Shown here: positions 1 to 8,742 of the stretch, one piece after another
Numbering within the stretch: the first letter of the stretch is position 1
Layout of the letters: the number at the start of each line of letters is the position of its first letter
From: Gaiellasilicea sp963763755
GTDB taxonomy: Bacteria; Actinomycetota; Thermoleophilia; Gaiellales; Gaiellaceae
Assembly: GCA_963763755.1 (NCBI GenBank)
Contig: CAVXQE010000001.1
Span: 124,001 to 188,000 of the forward strand
Direction: 5' to 3'
Length of the DNA stretch: 64,000 nucleotides
Program-made: the position numbers and the translations under genes
Notes under the pieces: generated by a model
Told to the model about the DNA's origin: nothing
Seen by the model: only the letters and a program-made list of their open reading frames with translations
Databases searched by the model: none

Positions 1-852
1 TTCTGATCGTCAACCCGCGGGCCAGCAAGGTCACGGAGCCGCTCGTCGAACAGGTCGCACGCACGCTGGACGTCACCGAAGTGCTGCGCACCGAGCGCGG
101 CGGCCACGCCACCGAGCTCGTGGCAGGGCTCGCCGGCGCAGACCGGATCTACGTCTTCTCGGGAGACGGCGGCTTCAACGAGGCGCTGAACGGCAGCGAC
201 GGCGGCACGCCGCTCGGTTTCGTCCCCGGCGGCGGCACGAGTGTGCTACCTCGGGCGCTCGGTCTCCCGCGCGACCCGATCGAGGCGGCGCGCAGGCTCG
301 CGGCGGGGAACACGCGACGAATCTCGCTCGGCCGCGCCAACGGACGCCGCTTCGGCTTCGCGGCCGGGGTCGGGCTCGATGCCGAGCTCGTCCGGAGAAT
401 GGACGCTCGCGGCCGCGACGAGAGCGGCCGCCGGCCGGGTGACCTCGTCTTCGCCTGGACCGCAGTGAAGACGCTTACCGAGAGCCGGCTCCGCTTACGA
501 GCCGGTGCTCGAGATCGAGGGCCACGGGCGCGCCGCCTTCGCCCTGGTCGCGAACGCCGATCCCTACAGCTACGTCGGCCGGTTTCCGCTCCGCCTTCCG
601 CGCGGCGCCCGGATCGACGGTGGCCTCGACCTCCTCGCGCCGCGTTCCTTCAGGGCTCGGTCGCTCCCGGGGGCGGTCAGCTACATCCTCACCGGACGCA
701 CCCGGCTTCCACTGGCGCACCTCCACGACGCCGACAGGATCGAAATCAGCTGCGATGTGCCGATGCCGCTGCAGCTCGACGGGGAGGACGTCGGCGACGT
801 CACGAAGGTCGTGTTCGAGGCGGAGCGGGACGCCGTCTCCGTCCTCGTCTGA
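1..852 (+). CDS. Diacylglycerol/sphingosine kinase family protein, 5' truncated, frameshifted
   Basis: This is a lipid kinase of the DAGK catalytic family, which transfers phosphate from ATP to a lipid hydroxyl at the membrane. The first visible codons (from base 3) read LIVNPRASK, the family's N-terminal NP motif, so only a few residues are missing before the window. The nucleotide-binding motif GDGGFNEALNG and the following PGGGTS are clear. At about 481-492 the frame shifts by one extra base; the downstream frame continues as AYEPVLEIEG and ends at 852. Both halves fit one protein, so a base-insertion error is more likely than a true pseudogene. Confidence 0.8.
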
Positions 853-881
853 ATCCCGTCAGTGAGCGCCTCGGCCTGAGA

Positions 882-887
882 TAGAGT
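882..887 (+). promoter_or_regulatory. -10 box TAGAGT for E1 alpha gene
   Basis: TAGAGT ends 10 nt before the ATG at 898, too close to leave room for a normal leader with a ribosome-binding site. It fits the TANNNT-plus-start pattern seen at many genes of this window (leaderless transcription, inferred). Confidence 0.5.
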
Positions 888-897
888 GCGCGCCGCG

Positions 898-1965
898 ATG
901 GCCAGCACCGTTCCCGCGGAGCGCGATCTCCGCCGTGTGATCGGCGACGGCGAGTCGGTACCCGACGGGGAGGTCGAAGGGCTCGGCGAGCAGGATCTGC
1001 TCGACCTCTACCGGTCGATGGTGCTGCTGCGAACGTACGACGAACGGTCGGTCGTCTACCACAGTCAGGGCCGCATCGGCACCTACGCGATCTACTGGGG
1101 CCACGAGGCGATCCAGGCCGGCGCGGTCCACGCGCTCGAGGATGACGACTGGATCTTTCCCAGCTACCGCGAGTCGGCGATCGGGCTGCTGCGCGGGATG
1201 CCGCCGGCGACGATCCTCTCGTGGTGGCGCGGCCATCCGGCCGGCTGGTGGAACCCGGCCGACTACAACCTCGCCTCGATCTGCGTCCCGATCGCCACGC
1301 AGGTGCCTCACGCAGTGGGGCTGGCCTGGGGCAAGCGGTTACGGGGCGAGACCGCCTGTGCGCTGACGTTCTTCGGCGACGGGGCGACCTCGGAGGGCGC
1401 GTTCCACGAGGGCGCGAACTTCGCGGCCGTGATGCGGGCGCCGGTCGTCCTCCTCTGCAACAACAACCAGTGGGCGATCTCGACCCCGCTGAGCGCCCAG
1501 ACGCGCGCCGAGGCGCTCGTGGACAAGGCCGTCGGCTACGGGATTCCGGGAACCCGGGTCGACGGAGGTGACGTGCTCGCGGTGTACGAGGCGACGCGGG
1601 AGGCCGTTGCGCGCGGGCGCGCGGGCGAGGGGCCGACGTTCATCGAGGCGGTCACGTACCGCACTGCCCCGCACGCGACGGCGGACGATCCGAAGGCGTA
1701 CATCGATCTCGAGCGAGTCGAGGAGGAGCGCGCGAACGAGTGCCTCGGCCGCTACGAGCGCTACCTCCGACGGCTCGGCCTGCTCGGCGACGCGCTCGAG
1801 CAGGAGATCAAGACCGAGGCTGCCGACGCGATGCGCGCCGGGATCGCCGCTGCCGAGGCCGAGCCGCCCGGCGATGTCGGGCTGATCTTCGAGCACGCGC
1901 TCGCCGACCCGCCTGCGTCCTTTGCGCACGACCTCGCGGAGCTGCGGAGGATCCTCGGTGAGTGA
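898..1965 (+). CDS. pdhA: 2-oxoacid dehydrogenase E1 component, alpha subunit
   Basis: This is the thiamine-diphosphate-binding alpha subunit of a pyruvate or branched-chain 2-oxoacid dehydrogenase, which decarboxylates the 2-oxo acid and passes the acyl group to E2 lipoate. The ThDP/Mg motif starts at GDGATSEGAFHEG and closes at CNNNQW. The later segment YRTAPHATADDP resembles the branched-chain type (HSTSDD) more than the classical pyruvate type, so substrate is uncertain. ATG 898 is preferred over the in-frame GTG at 886 because a TAGAGT box lies just upstream. The beta-subunit GTG at 1958 overlaps the end of this gene. Confidence 0.88.
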   Translation: MASTVPAERDLRRVIGDGESVPDGEVEGLGEQDLLDLYRSMVLLRTYDERSVVYHSQGRIGTYAIYWGHEAIQAGAVHALEDDDWIFPSYRESAIGLLRGMPPATILSWWRGHPAGWWNPADYNLASICVPIATQVPHAVGLAWGKRLRGETACALTFFGDGATSEGAFHEGANFAAVMRAPVVLLCNNNQWAISTPLSAQTRAEALVDKAVGYGIPGTRVDGGDVLAVYEATREAVARGRAGEGPTFIEAVTYRTAPHATADDPKAYIDLERVEEERANECLGRYERYLRRLGLLGDALEQEIKTEAADAMRAGIAAAEAEPPGDVGLIFEHALADPPASFAHDLAELRRILGE

Positions 1966-2926
1966 CCTGCTGCTCGTCGAGGCGGTCAACGACGCTCTGC
2001 ACGTCGAGATGGAGCGGGACGCGGACGTGCTGGTGCTCGGCGAGGACGTCGGGCGCTCCGGTGGTGTCTTCCGCGCGACTGCGGGCCTTCGCGACCGCTT
2101 CGGCGCCGATCGCTGCGTCGACACGCCGCTCGCAGAAGCCGGGATCCTCGGCTCGGCGGTCGGTCTCTGCATGGCCGGCTTCCGACCGGTCTGCGAGATG
2201 CAGTACGACGCGTTCTCGTACCCCTGCCTCGACCAGCTGATCACCCACGTCGGCCGCTACCGGTGGCGCACCGGCGGGAAGATGACCTTCCCGATCACGA
2301 TCCGGATGCCCTACGGCGGCGGCGTGCGCGCGCCCGAGCTGCACGACGACTCGCCCGAGACCTACTACGTCCATACGCCGGGGATCAAGGTCGCCATTCC
2401 GGCCACGCCCGCGGATGCGAAGGGGCTCCTCGCTGCCGCGATCCGCGACCCCGATCCGGTCGTGATCCTCGAGCCGAAGCTCGTCTACCGGACCGAGCGC
2501 GGCGAGGTTCCGGACGGCGAGCACGTCGTCCCCCTGGGGAAGGCGAGGCTCGCGCGCGAGGGGAGCGACCTGACGCTCGTCGCCTACGGTGCGATGGTGC
2601 CGGTCTGCGAGCGCGCGGCCGACGAGCTCGACGCCTCGGTCGAGGTGCTCGACCTACGCTCGCTGAAGCCGCTCGACGAGGAGGCGCTACTCGCCTCGGC
2701 TGCGAAGACCGGCCGCGTCGTCCTGGTGCAGGAGGCGCCACGGACGTGCGGGTACGCGGCCGAGTTGGCCGCGATCCTCGCCGAGAAAGCGCTGCTCGAC
2801 CTGCAGGCGCCGGTTCTCCGTGTCACGGGGTACGACGTGCCGTACCCCTACTGGACGATCGAGGACGCGTACATGCCCTCCGTCGCGCGTGTCGTCGACG
2901 CAGCCCGCAAGCTGCTCGAGTTCTGA
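1958..2926 (+). CDS. pdhB: 2-oxoacid dehydrogenase E1 component, beta subunit
   Basis: Transketolase-like beta subunit that completes the E1 heterotetramer with the preceding gene. The start is GTG (V-SDLLLVEAVNDAL), overlapping the alpha gene by 8 nt, which implies translational coupling. Family hallmarks include VLGEDVGRSGGVF, FPITIRMPYGGG and a C-terminal transketolase-C domain with EAPRTCGYAAEL. Length, 322 residues, is normal. Its stop overlaps the next start (TGATG). Confidence 0.9.
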   Translation: MSDLLLVEAVNDALHVEMERDADVLVLGEDVGRSGGVFRATAGLRDRFGADRCVDTPLAEAGILGSAVGLCMAGFRPVCEMQYDAFSYPCLDQLITHVGRYRWRTGGKMTFPITIRMPYGGGVRAPELHDDSPETYYVHTPGIKVAIPATPADAKGLLAAAIRDPDPVVILEPKLVYRTERGEVPDGEHVVPLGKARLAREGSDLTLVAYGAMVPVCERAADELDASVEVLDLRSLKPLDEEALLASAAKTGRVVLVQEAPRTCGYAAELAAILAEKALLDLQAPVLRVTGYDVPYPYWTIEDAYMPSVARVVDAARKLLEF

Positions 2927-3783
2927 TGGCGAGCCACGAGCTCCCTCTCGACCCTTCCCATCTGCACGGTCACTTCTCGCGCGAGCTCGAGCCGGTACTC
3001 GCGGTCGATCCAGGCGACTCGGTTCGGATCTCGGTTCCGAACTCGGGGTGGTGGCGCGGCCGCGACGAGGTCGTAACGCCGCGTCGACCCGACGTCGACA
3101 CGGGCCATGCGCTCGCGGGCCCGATCGAGGTCCGGGGCGCCAGGGCCGGCCAGGTGCTGGCGGTGGCGATCGACGAGGTCGTGCCCGGGCCTTGGGGAGC
3201 CACCTTCACGTCACCGCCACACCGGATCGACTGGGAGCTCGAGGGGGACGTGGGTCGTGGCGCCGGAAGGACGATTCGGCTGGCCCCGTTCCTGGGTGTG
3301 CTCGGGATGCCGCCCGACGAGCCGGGCGTGCACTCGACGATTCCACCTCGCCGGTGCGGCGGGAACATCGACTGCAAGGAGCTCGTGGCCGGAACGACGC
3401 TCTACCTCCCGATCCCCGTCGACGGCGCGCTCTTCTCTGCCGGCGACGGCCATGCGGCGCAGGGCGACGGCGAGGTCTCCGGTACTGCGATCGAGACCCC
3501 GGTGGATGCGGTCCTGACACTCGACGTGCGTGACGACCTGTCGCTCGAGTGGCCAATCGCACGGACGCACGGCGCGTGGGTCACCTTCGGCTTCGACCAG
3601 CATCTCGGCCTCGCGGCCCGGATCGCCGTCGACGGGATGCTCGACCTGATGGAGCGCGAGCACGGCCTCTCCCGGCCGGATGCGCTCGGCCTCGCGTCGG
3701 TCGTCGTCGACCTGCGCGTGACGCAGGTCGTGAACCAGGTGCTCGGTGTGCACGCGGTGCTCCGCGACGACGCGTTTCTGTGA
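2926..3783 (+). CDS. Acetamidase/formamidase family protein
   Basis: Member of the FmdA/AmdA family, amidohydrolases that release ammonia from formamide, acetamide or similar short amides. A 285-residue soluble protein with the motifs HSTIPPRRCGGNIDCKEL and GDGHAAQGDGEVSGTAIE, both diagnostic of the family. The ATG overlaps the E1 beta stop, so it belongs to the same transcript. Why an amidase sits between E1 and E2 of a 2-oxoacid dehydrogenase is not explained by known pathways; the substrate cannot be told from sequence. Confidence 0.85.
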   Translation: MASHELPLDPSHLHGHFSRELEPVLAVDPGDSVRISVPNSGWWRGRDEVVTPRRPDVDTGHALAGPIEVRGARAGQVLAVAIDEVVPGPWGATFTSPPHRIDWELEGDVGRGAGRTIRLAPFLGVLGMPPDEPGVHSTIPPRRCGGNIDCKELVAGTTLYLPIPVDGALFSAGDGHAAQGDGEVSGTAIETPVDAVLTLDVRDDLSLEWPIARTHGAWVTFGFDQHLGLAARIAVDGMLDLMEREHGLSRPDALGLASVVVDLRVTQVVNQVLGVHAVLRDDAFL

Positions 3784-4166
3784 GCGAGCGGCTGCGCCTC
3801 TGGCTCGAGCGGGCCGAGCGCGGCTATCACCTGCGTGACGCGGCGAGCGGCGAGCCCGTTCGCTGGGAGGATCCCCGCATCCGGGTGATCGCAGCGGCCG
3901 GCGTCACCTTCCGGCCCGAGTCGCTCGAAGACCCGTCGTTCGACCCAGGTCGCAGGCTCGAGCTCGTTCCGGAGCCGACGAACGAGCACGACCCGAACGC
4001 GATCGGGATCTGGAACGAGGACCGCACACTCCAGGTCGGCTACATCCCGGCGGCGATCGCCCCCGAGCTCGTCGGCGATGAGCAGGCGGTGTCGCTCTGG
4101 CGGGTCGACGGCGGCCTGCGCGTCCTGCTCGCTCCTGCCGACGCCTGGATCGGACTCCCCCGGTAG
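3780..4166 (+). CDS. HIRAN domain protein
   Basis: Small protein of 128 residues carrying a HIRAN-like domain. The segment from about residue 37 to 95 holds the family pattern: GVTFRPE, then a run ending PEPTNEHDPNAIGIW, then QVGYIP. In larger proteins HIRAN binds DNA 3' ends; stand-alone bacterial copies have no established role. The GTG start at 3780 forms a GTGA overlap with the amidase stop, so it is cotranslated. The end at 4166 lies inside the TAGGCT box serving the next gene. Confidence 0.75.
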   Translation: MSERLRLWLERAERGYHLRDAASGEPVRWEDPRIRVIAAAGVTFRPESLEDPSFDPGRRLELVPEPTNEHDPNAIGIWNEDRTLQVGYIPAAIAPELVGDEQAVSLWRVDGGLRVLLAPADAWIGLPR

Positions 4167-4169
4167 GCT
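4164..4169 (+). promoter_or_regulatory. -10 box TAGGCT for E2 gene
   Basis: TAGGCT ends 9 nt before ATG 4179; no ribosome-binding site fits between. Candidate leaderless internal promoter, overlapping the stop codon of the HIRAN gene. Confidence 0.5.
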
Positions 4170-4178
4170 GGCGCGCCG

Positions 4179-5271
4179 ATGGCGTACGAGTTCAAGCTGC
4201 CCGACCTCGGCGAGGGCCTCACCGAGGGCGAGGTCGCCCGCTGGCTCGTCAGCGAAGGCCAGGAGCTCGCCGAGGACGACCCGCTCGTCGAGATCCAGAC
4301 CGACAAGACGACGGTCGAGATCCCATCGCCGGCCGCCGGCACGGTCACGAAGATTCTCGTCGGCGAGGGCGAGGTGGTGCCGGTCGGCACCGTCCTCGTC
4401 GTCATCGGCGGCGACGCCACCGAGCCCGCCGCGCCTCCCGTGCTGTCACCACCGGCCGCGAAAAGAGAAAGTGTTCCTGTAACACAAAGTCGTGTTCAGG
4501 CGACCCCGATCGTGCGCCGGATCGCGCAGGAAATGGGCGTTGATCTGGCTTCCGTGACCGGCACAGGCCCGAACGGGCGCATAACTGAGAAAGACGTTCG
4601 GAATGCGGCAGGCGGGGACTTAGTGTTACAGGAACACAAAGTTCCCGAGGGCCGGCGCGAGCCGGTGCGCGGGGTGCGGCGCCAGATCGTCGAGCACCTG
4701 ACGAGGGCCCACCGCGAGGTGGCGGCGGTGACGTTCGTCGAGGAGTGCGACTTCACCGGCTTCGATCTCACCCAGCTCGTCCCGCAGGTGCTGAAGGCGA
4801 CCGCGGCTTCGCTGAAGGAGTTCCCGGAGCTCAACGCCCGCCTCGAAGGAGACGAGATCGTCTATCTGGAGCGCTACGACATCGGTGTCGCCGTTCAGAC
4901 CGAGGAGGGGCTGGTCGTCCCGGTCGTCCGTGGCTGCGACGTAGCCCCGCTGGAGGAACTGGCAGCGGAGGTGGCGCAGGCTCGCCGACGCCGCGCGAAG
5001 CGGAACGCTCGAGCCTGCGGAGCTGCGCGACGGCACGTTCACCGTCACGAGTGCCGGCAAGCTCGGCGGCGTCTTCGTGACGCCGCTCGTCAATCACCCC
5101 GAGGTCGGCATCCTCGGAATCCACCGGATCGCCCCGCGCCCCGTCGTTGTCGACGGAGAGATCGTTGTTCGCCACATCGGCAACGTCTCGGTCACCTTCG
5201 ACCATCGCGTCGTCGACGGGGCGCGGGCGGCGGCGTTCACGCTGGACGTGATCGCCCGCCTCGAGGCCTGA
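4179..5271 (+). CDS. 2-oxoacid dehydrogenase E2 (dihydrolipoamide acyltransferase), frameshifted
   Basis: Core acyltransferase of the complex. Domains in order: lipoyl domain (residues 1-80, lipoylated lysine in IQTDKTTVEIP), flexible linker, E1/E3-binding domain (about 105-145, ATPIVRRIAQEMGVD), and the catalytic domain with the His-Asp motif FDHRVVDG near the C-terminus. The frame shifts at about 4979: the first frame reads ELAAEVAQ, the next LADAARSGTLEPAELRDG, matching the family without a gap if one base is removed. Total length modulo 3 equals 1, as one insertion predicts. No E3 gene is present in the window. Confidence 0.85.
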
Positions 5272-5354
5272 CCCGGCAATCCAATCCGGCTCCGGGTGCG
5301 TAGTCGTAGGTGCCCGAAGGTCAGTGCTCACGCCGAGGGAAAGCGAGGCTTCGA

Positions 5355-5882
5355 ATGAAACGAGTGGCAGGAATCGCGGTCGTGTTCCTAGTTGGGCTAA
5401 TCGCTGTGGGCTTCGCGGTTGCCGGAGCCAACGGCAGGTGGAGCCAGCACGCAAACGGCTCGATGGAGGTGCCTGCCCGCGATTCACAGGGTCAGGGGCA
5501 GGGGATCTTCAAGCTGTCGGATGACGGCAACTCGATCGACTACAAGCTGATCGCCTCGAACATCGACAACGTGTTCATGGCGCACATCCACATGGCCGGT
5601 CCGGGCGTGAACGGTCCGATCGTCGTCTGGCTGTATCCGGGCACGGCAGTCGGAGTGACGGGCCCGCTCGGAGCGGGCCGCACGGACGGTGTGCTGGTCG
5701 AGGGCTCTTTCACTGCGGCCAACCTGACCGGACCGCTTGCGGGTCAGCCGCTCAGCGCGCTGATCGCAGCGATGGACAGTGGCAACGCCTACCTGAACTT
5801 CCATACGAACGACGGCGTGGCGCCGACGAACACAGGCCCGGGTGACTTCCCCGGCGGAGAGATTCGCGGCGACATCGGGTAG
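5355..5882 (+). CDS. Secreted CHRD domain protein
   Basis: Exported protein of 175 residues with an N-terminal signal or anchor segment (MKRVAGIAVVFLVGLIAVGF) and a CHRD domain (named after chordin). Domain marks are the N-terminal HANGSMEVP strand, MAHIHMAGPGVNGPIVVWLY and the closing FPGGEIRGDIG. Function of bacterial CHRD proteins is unknown. ATG 5355 is chosen because the signal peptide begins there and GAGG lies 5-8 nt upstream; the longer in-frame start at 5310 would spoil the signal. Confidence 0.8.
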   Translation: MKRVAGIAVVFLVGLIAVGFAVAGANGRWSQHANGSMEVPARDSQGQGQGIFKLSDDGNSIDYKLIASNIDNVFMAHIHMAGPGVNGPIVVWLYPGTAVGVTGPLGAGRTDGVLVEGSFTAANLTGPLAGQPLSALIAAMDSGNAYLNFHTNDGVAPTNTGPGDFPGGEIRGDIG

Positions 5883-5897
5883 GGGAGAGCAGGATCG

Positions 5898-5919
5898 GGG
5901 GGCGGCACTCGGCCGCCCT
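5898..5919. terminator. Hairpin between convergent genes
   Basis: GGGCGGC, loop ACTCG, GCCGCCC forms a 7-bp GC stem in the 73-bp gap between the convergent CHRD and thioredoxin-like genes. There is no clear T tract, so it may be a weak bidirectional terminator. Confidence 0.4.
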
Positions 5920-5955
5920 CCGCCCTGGTTCCAGGAGGGACTTGGGCGAGAGCTG

Positions 5956-6255
5956 CTAGGCGACCGCGAGCTCGTCCGCAAGGTGTGGCTCGAGCATCGC
6001 TTCGATCCTCGGTGCACTCGTGCGCCCGTCCAGCCGGGACACGGCCTTCCGGTCCTTGACGAGGACGAGAGTCGGGACGATGTCGACCTTGAAGCGCTCG
6101 GCGAGCTCGGGATTCGTGTCGACATCCACACGGCGCACGCGCAGGCGCTGCCGCTCTTTGCGCTCGAGATGGGCGAGCAGGCTTTCCATCCGGCGCGCGG
6201 GTCCCGAGCGTTCGGACCAGAAGAATACGAGCAACGGCCGTTCGACTTCTGTCAC
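5956..6255 (-). CDS. Thioredoxin-fold protein lacking active cysteines
   Basis: A 99-residue thioredoxin-fold protein. It has the FFWSERSGPAR segment where thioredoxins carry WCGPC, and the cis-proline region FKVDIVPTLVLVKD. Both redox cysteines are replaced by serine and alanine (SGPA), so ordinary disulfide exchange is unlikely; a binding or scaffold role is an inference. The GTG start at 6255 is set by an AGGAGG ribosome-binding site 8 nt upstream. It is transcribed convergently with the CHRD gene. Confidence 0.75.
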   Translation of the reverse strand: MTEVERPLLVFFWSERSGPARRMESLLAHLERKERQRLRVRRVDVDTNPELAERFKVDIVPTLVLVKDRKAVSRLDGRTSAPRIEAMLEPHLADELAVA

Positions 6256-6326
6256 TGAAAGTTCCTCCTGGCGATGCGAGATGATCCAGTCGCCTGTTGT
6301 ATGTCCAGAAAACAGCGCGTCGAAAC

Positions 6327-6332
6327 TACACT
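6327..6332 (+). promoter_or_regulatory. -10 box TACACT for membrane protein gene
   Basis: TACACT ends 8 nt before ATG 6341, matching the leaderless TANNNT pattern of the window. Confidence 0.45.
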
Positions 6333-6340
6333 GACCGGCG

Positions 6341-6760
6341 ATGGGCGACTGGTACACGATCGGTCTTGCGCTGGGGATCGGCACCTCGCTCGGCGTGCTC
6401 TTCGCCGGCCTTCTCACCGCAACGCCGCTCGGCCGCGTGGCAGCGGTCGTGCTCGCAGGGGCAGCCGGTGCCCTCGCGGGGGCGCTGATCGAGGACTGGA
6501 CCGAGATCGGCGGCGGTGTGATCGGCGGGCTTGTCGGCGCAACGGCCGCGGCGATCGTCGTTTCGGGTGCGATCCGGCGCGGCGGGACACGGGGCGGCCT
6601 CGCACTGATCGTGACAGCCATCGCCGTCGGACTGGCCGGGCTCTCGTTCGTGCCCGTGCTCGGCTACGTCGTGGCCGTCGCGGTCCCCGTCCTCGCCGTG
6701 CGGCTCCGCCGCACTCAGTCCGAGCGCTACGCCGGCCTGCGCACGCTCGCCAAGGACTGA
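6341..6760 (+). CDS. Small polytopic membrane protein, glycine-rich
   Basis: A 139-residue protein with about four hydrophobic helices rich in Gly and Ala (LGIGTSLGVLFAGLL; VAAVVLAGAAGALAGALI; GGGVIGGLVGATAAAIVV; ALIVTAIAVGLAGLSFVPVLGYVVAV) and a charged C-terminus. I do not recognise a family with certainty. The stop codon overlaps the presumed CTG start of the next gene (CTGA), so the two are probably coupled. Confidence 0.6.
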   Translation: MGDWYTIGLALGIGTSLGVLFAGLLTATPLGRVAAVVLAGAAGALAGALIEDWTEIGGGVIGGLVGATAAAIVVSGAIRRGGTRGGLALIVTAIAVGLAGLSFVPVLGYVVAVAVPVLAVRLRRTQSERYAGLRTLAKD

Positions 6761-8076
6761 CCATCCGGAAGAAGCTGATCCTCGTTGTCATCGATGGGCT
6801 GACGCCGTCGATGCTGGAGGACACGCTCGAGCGCAAGGCGGCACCCTCGCTCGCGCTGCTCGCCGAGCACGGCCGCTACCGCCGTGCGATCTCGACGTTC
6901 CCGTCGTTGACCCCCGTTTGCCTCTCGGCGCTCGCAACGGGAGCGCACCCGGACGTGCACGAGATCCCGCATCTCGTTTGGTACCACCGGGGCGAAAAGC
7001 GGCTCGTCGAGTACGGGTCGTCGTTCGGCGCCGTGCGGGCGGCGGGGACGAAGCAGTCGCTGATCGACACGATCTACGGGCTCAACGACAGTCACCTCGG
7101 CAAGAACGCCGTCACGTTCTACGAAGCGCTGGAGGACGCCGGGCTGACCGCCGCCGCGGTGAACATCACCTGCTACCGCGGCCGGCACGAGCACCGTCCC
7201 ACGGTTCCCTTCCTGACTCGCCCGGCCCACGGCCCGAGCCGGTTCTTCTTCTACAACCTCTTCCAGTCGGACACGACCGGTGCGCCGCTGTCGGTGCGCA
7301 ACCGGCCGCGCGGATCGATCGACGCGTACACCGTCGCCGTCGGCCGCTGGCTCGTGACGCGGGACGGCTTCGACTTCCTCGTCTACTACCTCTCGGACTA
7401 CGACTACGCGTCGCACGCGCAGGGGCCTGACGCAGCGCACGCCGCGCTCGCCCGGTGCGACGTCGCCGTCGGCACGCTGATCGAGGCCGCGGGCGGGCCG
7501 GACGAGTTTCTCGAGCGGTACGCCGTCATTGTCTGCGCCGACCACGGCCAGACGACCGTGAGCGACGTCGCCCGGCTGCAGAACGTCTTCCCCGACGACC
7601 TCGTGACCGCCTCGAACCGCGCAGGCATGGTCTACACCGACGGCGACGCGGCGGTCCTCGCCCGTCGGCTCGATGGGAACGACGCCGTCGATGTCGTCCT
7701 CTGGCGCGAGGGGGACGAAGCGGTCGCGCGCCGTGACGGTGCCGAGCTTCGCTTCACGGCGACCGGCTCGAGTGGCGACGCCGCGATCCTCGATCATCCG
7801 GAGGGACGCGAGCGGGCCTGGGCCGCGCTGGCGAACCCGAACGCCGGCGAGCTGATCGTCTCCGCTGCAGCGGGGTGGGAGTTCGCCGACCTTGGCGGCC
7901 GCCACCATGCGGGCGGGGGGTCACACGGGTCGCTCCTCACCGGCGACTCGGAGGTCCCGATGCTCACGGTCGGCCTCGACGCGATGCCCGGCTCGATCGT
8001 GGAAGTGATGCCTGCGGTGCTCGACCACTTCGGTGTCGCACCGCCTGTATACGCACGCGCGCTCGTCCGGTCGTGA
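6757..8076 (+). CDS. Alkaline phosphatase superfamily hydrolase (nucleotide pyrophosphatase/phosphodiesterase type)
   Basis: AlkP-superfamily metal hydrolase of about 439 residues. The N-terminal metal-binding VVIDGLTPSML, the nucleophile threonine region STFPSLTPVCLSALATG, and the distal ADHGQTTVSD and GGSHGS metal ligands are all present. Start: no ATG, GTG or TTG lies near the conserved N-terminus (KKLILVVIDG). The best candidate is CTG at 6757, which makes a CTGA overlap with the upstream stop and has AAGGA just before it. Substrate unknown; phosphoesters or phosphonoacetate-like compounds are possible. Confidence 0.75.
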   Translation: MTIRKKLILVVIDGLTPSMLEDTLERKAAPSLALLAEHGRYRRAISTFPSLTPVCLSALATGAHPDVHEIPHLVWYHRGEKRLVEYGSSFGAVRAAGTKQSLIDTIYGLNDSHLGKNAVTFYEALEDAGLTAAAVNITCYRGRHEHRPTVPFLTRPAHGPSRFFFYNLFQSDTTGAPLSVRNRPRGSIDAYTVAVGRWLVTRDGFDFLVYYLSDYDYASHAQGPDAAHAALARCDVAVGTLIEAAGGPDEFLERYAVIVCADHGQTTVSDVARLQNVFPDDLVTASNRAGMVYTDGDAAVLARRLDGNDAVDVVLWREGDEAVARRDGAELRFTATGSSGDAAILDHPEGRERAWAALANPNAGELIVSAAAGWEFADLGGRHHAGGGSHGSLLTGDSEVPMLTVGLDAMPGSIVEVMPAVLDHFGVAPPVYARALVRS

Positions 8077-8714
8077 GGTCGAGCCGGCATCTCGCGGCCT
8101 ATCTCCGCAGGCGGGGAATCTCAGATGCACGCGTGCTGGAGGCGATCGGACGGGTGCCACGCGAGCTGTTCGTTCCCGCCGAGCTGAGGGGACGCGCATA
8201 CGACGACCACGCGCTTCCGATCGGTCACGGCCAGACGATCTCGCAGCCCTTCATGGTCGCCGCGATCTGCGCGGCGCTCGATCTGGAGGGCGACGAGCGC
8301 GTGCTCGACGTCGGGACCGGGTCGGGCTACCAGGCGGCCGTGCTGGCGGAGCTCGCGGCGGAGGTCGTCACGATCGAGCGGGTGCCGGCACTCGCCGAGC
8401 GGGCGGGTCTCGCGCTCGCCGCTGCGGGCTACGACCGAGTCGAGGTGCGGGTCGGCGACGGCACGCTCGGTGTTCCCGAGCGGGCTCCGTTCGACGGGAT
8501 CGCAGTGGCGGCTGCGGCTCCGTCGGTGCCGGAGGCGCTCTACGCCCAGCTTGCGCCGGCCGGGCGGGTCGTCGTGCCGGTCGGGAGCCGGCGCGACCAG
8601 CAGCTCGAGATCGTGATCCGGGGGCCCTACGGGCGGGAGGAGAGGACGTCCGTCCCGTGCCGGTTCGTGCCGCTCGTCGGCGAGGCCGGGTTCGCGGAGC
8701 ACCCGGCCCGGTAG
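8073..8714 (+). CDS. pcm: Protein-L-isoaspartate O-methyltransferase
   Basis: Repairs isoaspartyl residues in aged proteins by SAM-dependent methylation. A 213-residue protein with the family's early motif (VPRELFVP, DDHALPIGHGQTISQP) and the SAM-binding motif VLDVGTGSGYQAAVLAEL. The GTG start at 8073 overlaps the upstream stop as GTGA, so it is coupled to the hydrolase gene. Confidence 0.9.
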   Translation: MRSSRHLAAYLRRRGISDARVLEAIGRVPRELFVPAELRGRAYDDHALPIGHGQTISQPFMVAAICAALDLEGDERVLDVGTGSGYQAAVLAELAAEVVTIERVPALAERAGLALAAAGYDRVEVRVGDGTLGVPERAPFDGIAVAAAAPSVPEALYAQLAPAGRVVVPVGSRRDQQLEIVIRGPYGREERTSVPCRFVPLVGEAGFAEHPAR

Positions 8715-8725
8715 ACCCTCGCTGG

Positions 8726-8731
8726 TAGGCT
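8726..8731 (+). promoter_or_regulatory. -10 box TAGGCT for gtrA-like gene
   Basis: TAGGCT ends 11 nt before ATG 8743; a second TAGACC lies further upstream. Leaderless-type promoter candidate. Confidence 0.45.
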
Positions 8732-8742
8732 CGCCCGCGTCG

